From the NCBI RefSeq assembly GCF_032878955.1, contig NZ_CP043839.1:2976001-3040000 (forward strand): DNA of 64,000 nucleotides. The letters run 5' to 3'. Origin of the DNA: Butyricimonas paravirosa (GTDB lineage: Bacteria > Bacteroidota > Bacteroidia > Bacteroidales > Marinifilaceae). Both the position numbers and the translations under genes were made by a program. The first letter of the stretch is position 1; each line of letters starts with the position of its first letter. Of this stretch, positions 25,791 through 35,385 are shown one piece after another. The notes beneath the pieces were generated by a model, which was not told the origin of the DNA, did not search any database, and was given only the letters and a program-made list of their open reading frames with translations.

Positions 25791-28700
25791 TTAAATTCCT
25801 ATATTCAAAGAAATCATATACTTTTTGGAATTAGGATAACTAAATCCCCCAAAATTCTCCGGGTCCAAGCCAGAATAACCGGATATGGTAAACACATCCC
25901 GAACATTAAAATTCACCCGTAGTGACGTGAGTGAAAATTTCTGACAAATCTTTGAAGGTACCCGATAACCAAATGAGATACTTGTACATTTCAAGAAATC
26001 ACCACTTTCCAATTTCAAATCGTACCACTCGCTATTAAGAGACGAATATTCACCCCCGGAAGAATAGACCGGAATATCCGTAATATCTCCCGGCTTACGC
26101 CAACGGGTCGCCTCTTTTTTCAACACGTTCTGGCTGGCTGCCGAAACGACTCCTCCTGCCGATGTAGCGTAATAAGCTGCCGTAATCTTGTGTCCTACCA
26201 TAAACGTGAAATTTGCATCAAACGTAAAATCCTTCCAAGACAGATTCGTCCGGAATCCTCCATTAACAGTTGGATAACTATCTCCCAAGTTCTCTTTTAT
26301 ACTTTCCCGATCTTTATTCACAACATCATCCATATCTAAAACCCATCGGCCATCTTCTCGTTGGAAACCAATAGGTTCCTCCCGTTTACTATTATCAACA
26401 AACGCCAATGTATGACCTGTACGTGGGTCAATTCCTGCAAAGCGATACCCGAACCATGCATTTGTAGAAGCCCCCTCAACAGGTGTTGTCTTATCATATC
26501 CTTTAGGAATCTCTGAAATATCTTTATAATACGTTTTGATCACTTTACTCCTGTTCATCCCGACATTAAAGTCTACCTTCCAAAACAGCTCTTTAGTACG
26601 AAGAACCTGAGAATTCATGGAAAATTCCCAACCGTAATTCCTAACCGACGAACTATTATATTTTATACTACTTACTCCAACGGAAATAGGCAAATTTTTC
26701 GTGTCCAGCAAATTACGTGTCACGTTATTATAATAATTCACCGTTCCCCGGATTCGACGATTCAGTAACGCGAAATCAACACCCACACTCCGGTCTTCCT
26801 TTTTCTGCCACTTCACGGACGGATTCTTAGGTTGAATATAAGTCGGAATATCATAACCGAAATACTCGTCTGTCGACATAAAAGTCATCACACCAAAAGG
26901 CAAAGCATTTTTATCAATGCTCCCCGTGTAACCATACGATAACCGGAATGCCAATTCATCCAGCCAAGAAATCTTTTTCATAAATCCCTCTTCGTACACG
27001 TTGTATTTAAAACTGGCATTCCACAATGGGGAAAAACGATTAGCCGTACCGATAATATCAGCACCATCCATACGAATACTTCCGGCAACAACATACCGAT
27101 CCAAAAAACTATACGACCCTGAAACAAAGAATGAAACGCTCCGGTTCCGAGATTCAGATAATCCATCCAGCAAATTCAGAATCTTCCTTTTCACATCCTC
27201 AACACCATCTATATCCGGCACCCCCATTAATCCCTTTTCCGGATCATACTCGGGATACTTCACATAATTACTATTAGATTTATACTCGGAAACTTCATGA
27301 CCAACATAAATACTCAAAAAATGCTTTTCTTTAAACGCCTGGCGAAACTCTAAATTATTGCGCCAAGTCCATCCCGATGATCGGCTATTACCCTCCGCCA
27401 ACGCACCACGATTCAATTCATCAGGTAACTCCGTGTAAACACCCGTCAACCAGTTATTCAACTTACCCGTATATGATCCTGGATCCCAAGTAGTACAGGT
27501 TTCATGAGCATTATTAAAAACAGAGCCTCTGGTAGAAAATTTTAGATTCTTTAATAACTGGAAATCCAACTCCAAAGAAATATTGTTATCAAGAGATTTC
27601 TTTGTGGACTTATTCCGTTTCATCTCATCCAAAATATTAAAATCATACTTGTAACCGTCTTTCAATGAACTCAACTCCGATGTATAGGAACGGTCATACT
27701 CCAAATTTCCCTCCTCATCATAAGGGCGCTCGTAAGGATTAGCGTAAGTTGCATAACGCAAAGGATTAACCGACATCTCCGAATCTTCATCTTTTCGAAT
27801 TGTTGACGATACATCAAAATTAATTTGCAGCCAAGAATTAAACTTTTGGGACAAACGTAAGGAACCTCCCCAATTTTCATACACATTTGTCGGCACGATA
27901 CCCTTCGTCTTCCGGTAATTCAATGTAGCATAGTACTGACTCTTTTCCGTTCCCCCGGAAAGAGCGATAGAATGATTCTGAGAAAAAGCTGTTTTAAAAA
28001 TAACATCAAACCAATCCGTGTTGATTTTACTCAAACGCTCAATTTCAGCCTCGGCCTCACTTCGAGTAATCTTACCGACATCCGCATTTCTTAACAAAGT
28101 CATCACCCGTCCCCCAGAAGTCTGATTCGGGAAATCCTCATATATACTCCGTTCAAAAGCAATTTTTTCCTCAGAATTCATCAAATCCAACTTATTCTTC
28201 GGGGCTGCATCTATTGAAAAGTTTGCCGCAACCCTTATCGAAATACTGCCCTCCTGCCCTCTCTTTCGTTTAATCACAATGACTCCATTCGCCGCCTGAG
28301 AACCGTATATAGCTGTTGCTGCCGCATCTTTCAAAACAGTTATACTCTCAATATCTTCTGGTTCTATATCATTTAAACTCCCGTAGAAAGGAGCCCCGTC
28401 CACAATCCACATCGGCTCCATTGACCCGTAGAGAGAATTTAACCCCCGTATCCGAATTTCAGGTAAAGTCCCCGGTTTTCCGGAAACATTCCGAGTAGAT
28501 ACACCTGCCATCGCACCCCGGAGTACATCACCCACAGAAGCATATCCCTTATTCTCGATCTCTTTCGCCGTAACCACATCCACCGCTCCCGTCATCCTTT
28601 TCTTTTCTATTGTCTGATAACCGGTCGTGACAGTTACCTCTTCCATCATCGCAACATCCTCAGATAAGATCACCTCTTTCTTCTCTTTTGTCCATTCCAT

Positions 28701-29246
28701 CTCGACAGGCTGCATCCCGATAAAGGAAAATTTAAGCACGGGAGCGATAGATTTAAGTACAACTAACTTAAATTCCCCGTTAACATCCGTCGCCACGCCT
28801 ATGTTCGTTCCCTTCACGACAATCGATACTCCGGGTAACGGATTTCCCTGTTCATCCTTCACCTTTCCTTTCAACTCCACGTAAACAGGCGTCTCTTCAT
28901 TACCCTTCTGATCCTTTTTACGCACCATAATGTAACGTCCTTGAATATTAAACGAATACCTCTTCCCCAAGACCACATCCAACACCTCCTTTAACGTACT
29001 GTTGTGCATCGACACGGACATCTTCTCCTTCACGTCAACAATATCCGTGTTGTACACGAACTCGACATTTTGCAATTGGCAAATTTTCTCCAGAATCTCT
29101 CCCAGAGTAGCCTCTTTCATCTCAATCGTAAGTCTCTTTTCTTGAGAATACACGTTATTCCCGCAAATACCCGAGACGAAAAGCAAAATAAACAAGAACA
29201 CGCCATGTAAGTGCCCTCGAATTTTTAATTCACAATTTTTCTCCAT
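25791..29246 (-). CDS. SusC/RagA TonB-dependent outer-membrane transporter (locus 2)
   Basis: About 1151 residues from the ATG at 29246 (MEKNCELKIRG); the frame stays open upstream to 29294 but those residues do not suit an export signal. Signal sequence FLFILLFVSGICGNNVYSQ, STN domain (about 40-115, with LTIEMKEATLGEILEKIC), carboxypeptidase-regulatory-like domain (KVKDEQGNPLPGVSIVVKG), plug with the transporter signature (DVLRGAMAGVSTRNVSG, LNDIEPEDIESITVLKDAAA), then the barrel ending MISLNIGI. The STN domain and the sigma/FecR pair upstream predict signalling control of this operon. It begins the transcript SusC-SusD-M43-like-TlpA-fimbrillin-fimbrillin. Confidence 0.92.
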   Translation of the reverse strand: MEKNCELKIRGHLHGVFLFILLFVSGICGNNVYSQEKRLTIEMKEATLGEILEKICQLQNVEFVYNTDIVDVKEKMSVSMHNSTLKEVLDVVLGKRYSFNIQGRYIMVRKKDQKGNEETPVYVELKGKVKDEQGNPLPGVSIVVKGTNIGVATDVNGEFKLVVLKSIAPVLKFSFIGMQPVEMEWTKEKKEVILSEDVAMMEEVTVTTGYQTIEKKRMTGAVDVVTAKEIENKGYASVGDVLRGAMAGVSTRNVSGKPGTLPEIRIRGLNSLYGSMEPMWIVDGAPFYGSLNDIEPEDIESITVLKDAAATAIYGSQAANGVIVIKRKRGQEGSISIRVAANFSIDAAPKNKLDLMNSEEKIAFERSIYEDFPNQTSGGRVMTLLRNADVGKITRSEAEAEIERLSKINTDWFDVIFKTAFSQNHSIALSGGTEKSQYYATLNYRKTKGIVPTNVYENWGGSLRLSQKFNSWLQINFDVSSTIRKDEDSEMSVNPLRYATYANPYERPYDEEGNLEYDRSYTSELSSLKDGYKYDFNILDEMKRNKSTKKSLDNNISLELDFQLLKNLKFSTRGSVFNNAHETCTTWDPGSYTGKLNNWLTGVYTELPDELNRGALAEGNSRSSGWTWRNNLEFRQAFKEKHFLSIYVGHEVSEYKSNSNYVKYPEYDPEKGLMGVPDIDGVEDVKRKILNLLDGLSESRNRSVSFFVSGSYSFLDRYVVAGSIRMDGADIIGTANRFSPLWNASFKYNVYEEGFMKKISWLDELAFRLSYGYTGSIDKNALPFGVMTFMSTDEYFGYDIPTYIQPKNPSVKWQKKEDRSVGVDFALLNRRIRGTVNYYNNVTRNLLDTKNLPISVGVSSIKYNSSSVRNYGWEFSMNSQVLRTKELFWKVDFNVGMNRSKVIKTYYKDISEIPKGYDKTTPVEGASTNAWFGYRFAGIDPRTGHTLAFVDNSKREEPIGFQREDGRWVLDMDDVVNKDRESIKENLGDSYPTVNGGFRTNLSWKDFTFDANFTFMVGHKITAAYYATSAGGVVSAASQNVLKKEATRWRKPGDITDIPVYSSGGEYSSLNSEWYDLKLESGDFLKCTSISFGYRVPSKICQKFSLTSLRVNFNVRDVFTISGYSGLDPENFGGFSYPNSKKYMISLNIGI

Positions 29247-29321
29247 ACATTTGTTATTAACATTAATAATACCCCATAACAGAAGATGCGGCAAACACTG
29301 CTGTTATGAAATTATTTTTAC

Positions 29322-29350
29322 AGAACAGGGAAGTGATGATTCCCTGTTCT
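29322..29350 (-). other. perfect hairpin at the fecR stop codon (locus 2)
   Basis: AGAACAGGGAA (29322-29332) and TTCCCTGTTCT (29340-29350) pair perfectly over 11 bases with a seven-base loop and overlap the FecR stop codon by two bases. No T run follows on the minus strand, so processing or stabilisation is as likely as termination. Confidence 0.6.
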
Positions 29351-30524
29351 AATTATTTTTAACCATAATCCGTTTCCCTTCTATATCAAAACGTACCTTC
29401 GTAACCTCCTCTATCATTTTTAAAAGAAATTCTACCGGATTGTATTTCTCAACCGCCCCGCTAAAACGTAAATCTTTTAGTTCCTCCTCTTCATACGCGA
29501 CCTCAAAATCATACCATCGATTTAATTTCTTCATAATATTCTCCAGCCTCATATCCCGGAACTTGAATTCTCCATCAATCCACGAGGTATAAATCCTCGG
29601 ATCACACTCCTCCGAGATCACCTGTGCCGTCCCTTTATCAAATTTCAACATATACCCTGGTGTCAAATCACAATTCCACGTGGAATCATTGCCATAAACA
29701 GAAACTTTCCCTTCCACCAGCGTGGTCATCGCACATGGATCATCCGTATAAGAAGTCACGTTAAAAGATGTCCCCGTAACTTTCACGATATAGTCATTAA
29801 CCCGCACGTAAAAAGGCTTATCGGAATCAGGTGCAACTTGAAAATAAGCCTCTCCTTTTAAAAACACCTCTCGCCGGTCTGAATTAAAACAAGTTGGAAA
29901 AACGAGTTCCGATTCGGAATTCACCCGCACACGAGTCCCATCCGCTAACATTAATTGATACTCTCCGCCACAAGGAACCCGTAACGTATTAATACTCGAT
30001 TCTCCGGATCTTTCCCGCACATTCCGGTAAGACAATTCCCCTTTCTCGTTGCTCAAAACAACAGAACTATCCGACTCCATCAAGGATAATCGCTTATCCA
30101 ATATAATTTCTTGCCCATCATTCAATATCAAGGATGCTCTCAAGCACCCCGGCTTTATCTCTGACTGGAACATAAATTGAGATTTTTCTTCCCCTTTATT
30201 CGCAAACCACACGCATGTACTCACGAAAAATAAAATTACAACTGCAGCGACACAACGTATAACCAAAAACTTTCGACGACGCTCGTAACGTCTCCGCCAC
30301 GCTATGAACTCTTCCCAATTATAATGTTTTTCTATTTCCCTCTTTCTAGCCTCCTTCTCCACATAAAAATCAAGATTTCGCAACTCGCCTAAAATCCTTT
30401 TTCCCCGATTAGATTCGTTCACCCATTCCGAGACCTCGTCATCCATCTGTTTATCCTCTTCATTCAATAAACTTTTACCTATCCCCCGGGCTAAACGAAC
30501 CCATTTTTGCACATTCATTTCCAT
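29349..30524 (-). CDS. FecR-family anti-sigma factor (locus 2)
   Basis: A 391-residue single-pass membrane protein. A charged cytoplasmic N-terminus (about 1-85, ending in the stop-transfer flank WRRRYERRRK) is followed by a membrane segment (about 87-107) and the FecR domain with VPCGGEYQLMLADGTRVRVNSES, VFLKGEAYFQVAPDSDKPF and VTGTSFNVTSY. A C-terminal DUF4974 domain (about 315-391, RLENIMKKLNRWYDFEV) completes it. The usual family role is to bind the ECF sigma factor and relay the receptor signal from the STN domain of SusC. The gene lies 104 bases after the sigma gene. Confidence 0.92.
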   Translation of the reverse strand: MEMNVQKWVRLARGIGKSLLNEEDKQMDDEVSEWVNESNRGKRILGELRNLDFYVEKEARKREIEKHYNWEEFIAWRRRYERRRKFLVIRCVAAVVILFFVSTCVWFANKGEEKSQFMFQSEIKPGCLRASLILNDGQEIILDKRLSLMESDSSVVLSNEKGELSYRNVRERSGESSINTLRVPCGGEYQLMLADGTRVRVNSESELVFPTCFNSDRREVFLKGEAYFQVAPDSDKPFYVRVNDYIVKVTGTSFNVTSYTDDPCAMTTLVEGKVSVYGNDSTWNCDLTPGYMLKFDKGTAQVISEECDPRIYTSWIDGEFKFRDMRLENIMKKLNRWYDFEVAYEEEELKDLRFSGAVEKYNPVEFLLKMIEEVTKVRFDIEGKRIMVKNN

Positions 30525-30628
30525 CTTTTCATGCTTTATTTCATCTATAAAACACTTCTCGACGAAATAGGAATGACACCTACTTACATTTTTTTTGGAA
30601 AATACCGGAAAAAAGATTTATTCACTAA

Positions 30629-31168
30629 TTAGAATAACAAGAATAGCAAAACCCGCAAATGCCCCAAGTTCTGACGCAGCATAATATAACTTCTCGCTTT
30701 GTGCGTTTTGACCGTGTTAACAGATACCCCTAATTCCTCTGCAATCTCTTCATTTGAATAACCATCCAATGCCTTAAATAAAATTTTTCGACTAGTCTCT
30801 GAAAGCTTATTAATTTCTTGGAGTACAATGTTCGCTACCTCTTCCTTTATCACGTTCTCCATGAAATAATCTTCTGATTCCCAATCATCCGGTAAGGATT
30901 CAAAATACTTTTTACGCACATTTTCATGGCGTAATTGATTCAGACAACCATTACGAATACTTTTATACAAATATGTTTTTAAAGCAATCTCATCATTAAA
31001 ATTATTTTCTTGCCTCCAATATTTAATAAATGCCTCCTGAACAATATCCTTGCAAGTCTCTTCATCAGGAATATATTTTAAGGCAAATTGGAGGAATAAA
31101 GAAAAATAAGACTCAAAAAACTCTTTTTCTTTTATTACTTTATTGGAATATGTAATCGTCTCCTCCAT
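30629..31168 (-). CDS. ECF RNA polymerase sigma factor (locus 2)
   Basis: About 179 residues from the ATG at 31168; an in-frame TTG at 31195 lies upstream of the -7 promoter element and can be excluded. Region 2 (ESYFSLFLQFALKYIPDEETCKDIVQEAFIKYW) and region 4 (LSETSRKILFKALDGYSNEEIAEELGVSVNTVKTHKARS) are complete, as in the FecI-like Bacteroidota group. It is the top gene of uptake locus 2, divided from the efflux operon by about 100 bases without a visible terminator. Confidence 0.92.
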   Translation of the reverse strand: MEETITYSNKVIKEKEFFESYFSLFLQFALKYIPDEETCKDIVQEAFIKYWRQENNFNDEIALKTYLYKSIRNGCLNQLRHENVRKKYFESLPDDWESEDYFMENVIKEEVANIVLQEINKLSETSRKILFKALDGYSNEEIAEELGVSVNTVKTHKARSYIMLRQNLGHLRVLLFLLF

Positions 31169-31173
31169 GCTTG

Positions 31174-31203
31174 CAAAAGTAGCAACATTGCACAAGAAAC
31201 AAA
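31174..31203 (-). promoter_or_regulatory. promoter of sigma gene 2 (near-leaderless)
   Basis: On the minus strand TTTG (31200-31203), 18 bases, then TACTTTTG (31174-31181), a perfect TAnnTTTG. The element ends only five bases before the ATG at 31168, so the transcript should start at or within a few bases of the start codon. Confidence 0.65.
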
Positions 31204-31270
31204 ATTATTTCCCGCAAATCGTCATTATAAATTGCAATCAATCTGACCACATTCCCTAAATCGCAGCCAA

Positions 31271-32848
31271 CTAATAACTGACATTCCGTTTCATCACTCG
31301 CTTAATCTGCCTCATTCCGGGTAAACGTCCCACCGTGTTCCGGTTCAGATACCTGTAACTCAAAAGCATCAGCAAAAAGAAAATCCCGATAATACACGTC
31401 CAGCCATATAATTCCTTCATGCTGACCAGCATCACCTGCCTCATCGTCTCGCCATAGAGCTGTCCCGTTGGGATATGAGCGGCAATAGGATTCACCGCAT
31501 CCAGATCGGCAGCTAACAATTGATAGTTTCCCGGTAGAACGTGTTGCATCACCCGCCCGTAAATCGCACTTCCGAATGCCGAACCGAACCCCGTCCGCAC
31601 AAACCCCAGCAAAGACAACACTTGAAAGAAATGTTGGAACGGCACGAATCCTGAGATATAAACTGTCAACGATATATAAATCATCACGTATCCCGCTCCC
31701 CTTAACAACGTCGGCAAGTAAAGCCATTCAATATTCATCCGCGGATCGATCAGAAAATACATGAAACACTGGTATATCACGATCAGCGCAAACCCGGTAA
31801 ACACGGCCCTTTTGTAGCCCCCATGCAAGCGGGCGTGCCAGTAATAAACTGCCAAAGCTCCCAAAACGATTCCCAATAGGTTCCACCAGTTCAGAGATAC
31901 CGAATTCAGCACATCATATTTCAAAATACTCCCGGTAAATATATTTTGTAGAATGGTTGGCGTCGTCTGCAAACAACAGAGAACCAAAAAGGCAAGCAAT
32001 ATCGCCCCCATATTCCGATACCCCAGCGCCTCCTTCGTGATATAAGGATGTCGCAACGTGTGCATCCGGTTAATATTCAACAACAACGCCACGACCGCCA
32101 CCACGATCCCCGAACGGATATAAGGAGAATACAACCAATCATAAAACTTACCATATTCAAAAACGAAAGCCAAGGCCAAAAGAAAGATCGCCCACAAAAT
32201 ACCGCCCAACCAATCTATCCCGTACAACGGCAAAGCTTTCATAAACCGGAAATGGCGGGTAAACAGAACCGCGCACAACCAAACGACAAGCAATAACCCG
32301 ATAATCAACCCATGCATATATCGCCAGTCAGCCCAATAGCCTAAATAAACAGTCGCCAACCCCGACAACTGGATACTTCCCAACACGATAAGATACACGA
32401 CCGGAAAGAACACCGCGAAATTACGAGTCGGCGTGATACTGAGCTGCACGTTCGACAAACACTCAAACGTCCCCCACATACGCAACATCCCGGCAATAAA
32501 GCAAACCCCGACCAGCACCGGGAGACTCCCCGTACTCATCGTGATCAAGTTACAAACAATCAACGCCGGGCAGACCATCAAGAAAATTGACCGGGAAGTG
32601 AAACGAAACTTCAAGCGAAAAAGAATAGGAAAAACAACCGTTGTCCCCACGAACGAGGCATAACCGGCCATCATAATATCCTCCTGCATCAACGCCAGCG
32701 ACCCAACCATCTGCAAAACGGATGCCAAATAAATTCCCCCACTAAATTGAAAGGTCACAGCAAAAAACAAACAAAGAAACACACGTACCCGATCCGGGAC
32801 AAAATCCCGGAACATCATGATGCGTGTCGGTATATTCGGTGCAGACAT
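31271..32848 (-). CDS. MFS efflux transporter (EmrB/QacA-like)
   Basis: A 525-residue inner-membrane protein with about 14 hydrophobic segments, the count of the DHA2 (EmrB/QacA) branch of the major facilitator superfamily. It begins RVRVFLCLFFAVTFQFSGGIYLASVLQMVG, and the TM2-TM3 loop has the charged LKFRFTSRS variant. It is the third gene after a TolC-type and a HlyD-type gene, five bases behind the latter, so the three should form a proton-driven tripartite pump spanning both membranes. Substrate unknown; drugs, bile salts or fatty acids are usual for the class. Confidence 0.85.
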   Translation of the reverse strand: MSAPNIPTRIMMFRDFVPDRVRVFLCLFFAVTFQFSGGIYLASVLQMVGSLALMQEDIMMAGYASFVGTTVVFPILFRLKFRFTSRSIFLMVCPALIVCNLITMSTGSLPVLVGVCFIAGMLRMWGTFECLSNVQLSITPTRNFAVFFPVVYLIVLGSIQLSGLATVYLGYWADWRYMHGLIIGLLLVVWLCAVLFTRHFRFMKALPLYGIDWLGGILWAIFLLALAFVFEYGKFYDWLYSPYIRSGIVVAVVALLLNINRMHTLRHPYITKEALGYRNMGAILLAFLVLCCLQTTPTILQNIFTGSILKYDVLNSVSLNWWNLLGIVLGALAVYYWHARLHGGYKRAVFTGFALIVIYQCFMYFLIDPRMNIEWLYLPTLLRGAGYVMIYISLTVYISGFVPFQHFFQVLSLLGFVRTGFGSAFGSAIYGRVMQHVLPGNYQLLAADLDAVNPIAAHIPTGQLYGETMRQVMLVSMKELYGWTCIIGIFFLLMLLSYRYLNRNTVGRLPGMRQIKRVMKRNVSY

Positions 32849-32853
32849 CTTCT

Positions 32854-33888
32854 CTAGTAATTAACCTTACATTCCACGTTCATCCCGGCACGCAAGCGGT
32901 TCATATCCTCCGGTCTATTCGTCCCCGTGAATTCAATACGAACCGGGATACGTTGTTCCACCTTCACGAAATTTCCGGCAGAATTATCCTGCGGGATCAG
33001 TGCAAAAGAAGCTCCCGTGGCCTCCGAAATGGACGCGACACGCCCCTCAAACCTTACTCCCGGAATAGCATCCACCTCGATCTCCACCATCTGCCCTTCC
33101 TCCATGCGAGTCGTCTGCGTCTCCTTGTAATTCGCGATCACCCATTTCTCGGTCACATCCACGAGATTAACCATCGTCTGCCCCGGTTGCACGAGTTCCC
33201 CCTCGTGTATATTCTTGCGCCCGGTCACCCCATCGGTCGTGGCCAGAATCACCGTGTACGAAAGATTCAGTCGAGCCAAATTCAACGCGGCCTCGGCAAG
33301 CTTGATATTCGCCTCGTTCTGTTCCAAACGCTGCGTTTGTTCCTGTTTCACCAGTGAAACCGCCTGTCTCTGACGAAGAATTTGCTCGTAGCGGGCCTTT
33401 GTCGCCTCGAACTCCGTCTTCACCTGATCAAATTGCTGCACGGTAACCGCCTCCTGTTTCAACAACTCCTTGTAACGCTCGTAGTCTTTCTCCGCGTTCG
33501 CCAATCTCACCCGTACTTCCTCGATCCCGGCATCCGTCACCAGAACATTACTCTGCGCCGCATGAACCGTCGTGTGCATCGCATCCATCCCGACCAGCGC
33601 GTTCCGGTAATCCGCCTCCGCCTGTGCCAGCCGCAGGCAATACTCGGCATCCTCAATCACCACCAAGGTATCACCTTTACGCACACGCTGGTACTCTTCA
33701 AAATATATCTTCTTGATAAATCCCTGTACACGGGTATTTATCGGGGTAATATGTTGTTTCACCTGGGCATTATTCGTGTATTCCACCCGTCCCAAATGAA
33801 TAAAACGACTGGCTACCCAACAAATACCGACAACAATAACAAGGATTAAAACCACGTTAGGAATCAATTTCTTTCTATTTGTACTCAT
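32854..33888 (-). CDS. HlyD/EmrA-family membrane fusion protein
   Basis: A 344-residue periplasmic adaptor anchored by one N-terminal membrane segment (about 8-28, IPNVVLILVIVVGICWVAS). The split biotinyl-lipoyl domain (ITPINTRVQGFIKKIYFEEYQRVRKGDTLVVIED at the start and VILATTDGVTGRKNIHEGELVQPGQTM after the hairpin) flanks a long coiled-coil (about 85-190, rich in Ala, Glu, Gln). A beta-barrel domain follows (WVIANYKETQTTRMEEGQMVEIEVDAIPG). It bridges the MFS pump and the TolC channel. The gene lies 23 bases after the tolC-like gene. Confidence 0.92.
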   Translation of the reverse strand: MSTNRKKLIPNVVLILVIVVGICWVASRFIHLGRVEYTNNAQVKQHITPINTRVQGFIKKIYFEEYQRVRKGDTLVVIEDAEYCLRLAQAEADYRNALVGMDAMHTTVHAAQSNVLVTDAGIEEVRVRLANAEKDYERYKELLKQEAVTVQQFDQVKTEFEATKARYEQILRQRQAVSLVKQEQTQRLEQNEANIKLAEAALNLARLNLSYTVILATTDGVTGRKNIHEGELVQPGQTMVNLVDVTEKWVIANYKETQTTRMEEGQMVEIEVDAIPGVRFEGRVASISEATGASFALIPQDNSAGNFVKVEQRIPVRIEFTGTNRPEDMNRLRAGMNVECKVNY

Positions 33889-33911
33889 AACTGAAATATC
33901 AATTAAAATAA

Positions 33912-35216
33912 TTATAAACTACCGATTGTTCTCTTCAACAAATAATACTGATACAGAATACCGATCCGGGCATTCGTCAACTCCAACTCGCTACTCAACT
34001 GAATATTGCTGGCATCCAGCATATCCGTCACCAAGGACAACCCGTTCAGGTAACGGTAATGCACCACATCATAATTTTCGTGAGCCAGTTGCACGCTCTT
34101 CTCCCGTGTACGTAACCGGGAATAAGCCTCGTCCAGTTCAACCCACGCGGAATGTATCCCGTTAGAGACCTGTTCATCCGCCAGTAACCGATCCTCTTCC
34201 GCCTTCCGGGTAGCAATCCGGGCTTGTTTCAACTTTTTATTATTCTTGAAAAGAGCGTCAAACTTGTACGAGATACCGATCCCGACATACCAATAATTAA
34301 AATTCTTGTCAATCGGTGGTACCTCAATCAATATCGGTCCGTCAAAATTATTCGCGGCCACGAGTCCGATATTCGGCCTACGCCCGGCACGTACCAAGTC
34401 CTGTTGTTTCTTACTCATCTCTACCCCCAAATCAGCCAATTTCAAACGTGGAGATTCATTTTTCATTCCCTGCCAAGACAACTCATCCCGCCTCTCGATA
34501 TTCCTTGCCAACACGGTCGTATCGGGCAAAATAACCGTCTCAGGGGTCAGACCGATCGTCGTGGTCAACTGACGGTTCAAAATCTTAATCCGGTTCCGGA
34601 TACTCGTCAATCCCAACTCCAGATTCTGCAATTGAAGTTCATAACGGGTAATATCGCTCTTCAAGGCCGTCCCCTGTTGAAAGGCAGCTTGAATCTCTTT
34701 CACCAACAAGCGGGTTTGCTCGATATTTTTCTCGTAGACCTCTTGTTGGTTATACAACTGGTAAAGTTCCAAGTAATACCCCACCAACAGAAACCGCACC
34801 TCCTGGCGGTTATCCTGTAATTCCAGTTCCGCCACCTGTTGTTGCAACTCGCTCAACTGAATACTACGGTTGATAGCTCCCCCGGCATATACCACCTGTG
34901 TAGCTTTAATCGCGAAATTATTCCCGTAATGCGGCATAGAGGCCTTCTGCCCGTCAGAAAAATCCCGATCCGTCATCCAGCCGTTCCCGATATAACTGAA
35001 CGATAAATTTGCCTCAATAGAAGGCAGTTTATCACTTTTAGCCGTTTTTATCCCCTGTTTTGTTTCATCAACAGCCAAGCGATGCGAGCGGATACTCCGA
35101 CTATTCGTGTCGGCCAAACGAAACATTTCATCCACGCTCAAAACCCTTTGTTGCGCACAAACCGGTAACAGACCGGCCATACACAATAGTCCTGTCACAA
35201 TTTTCTTCCTATTCAT
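33912..35216 (-). CDS. TolC-family outer-membrane efflux protein
   Basis: About 434 residues from the ATG at 35216, which begins the signal MNRKKIVTGLLCMAGLLPVCAQ; an ATG at 35264 would add a non-signal extension. Two outer-membrane efflux repeats are visible, each with a heptad-rich helical pair (LSELQQQVAELELQDNRQEVRFLLVGYYLELYQLYNQQ and the second from about 350, ARIATRKAEEDRLLADEQVSNGIHSAWVELDEAYSRL). The protein forms the trimeric exit duct for the MFS/HlyD pump encoded downstream. It is the first gene of the operon and faces the AraC unit across about 170 bases. Confidence 0.9.
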   Translation of the reverse strand: MNRKKIVTGLLCMAGLLPVCAQQRVLSVDEMFRLADTNSRSIRSHRLAVDETKQGIKTAKSDKLPSIEANLSFSYIGNGWMTDRDFSDGQKASMPHYGNNFAIKATQVVYAGGAINRSIQLSELQQQVAELELQDNRQEVRFLLVGYYLELYQLYNQQEVYEKNIEQTRLLVKEIQAAFQQGTALKSDITRYELQLQNLELGLTSIRNRIKILNRQLTTTIGLTPETVILPDTTVLARNIERRDELSWQGMKNESPRLKLADLGVEMSKKQQDLVRAGRRPNIGLVAANNFDGPILIEVPPIDKNFNYWYVGIGISYKFDALFKNNKKLKQARIATRKAEEDRLLADEQVSNGIHSAWVELDEAYSRLRTREKSVQLAHENYDVVHYRYLNGLSLVTDMLDASNIQLSSELELTNARIGILYQYYLLKRTIGSL

Positions 35217-35385
35217 CTTGCTTTCTCTTTCTTTAAGACGCTGCAAAATTCCTAAAAAAGCCACAACAATCGGATGTTCGAAAACCGAGAGAATTTGTTT
35301 TATTTGAAACTACCCTCCCGCAATTATTCCTATTTTCATCGAAAAACAGTATCTTCGTGCGTTTTTTACAAAGGGAGAATTAACT

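Noticed and set aside
29675..29695. TTCCACGTGGAA palindrome inside fecR 2
   Set aside because: Contains the CACGTG core only; the flanks do not match parS and it is coding.
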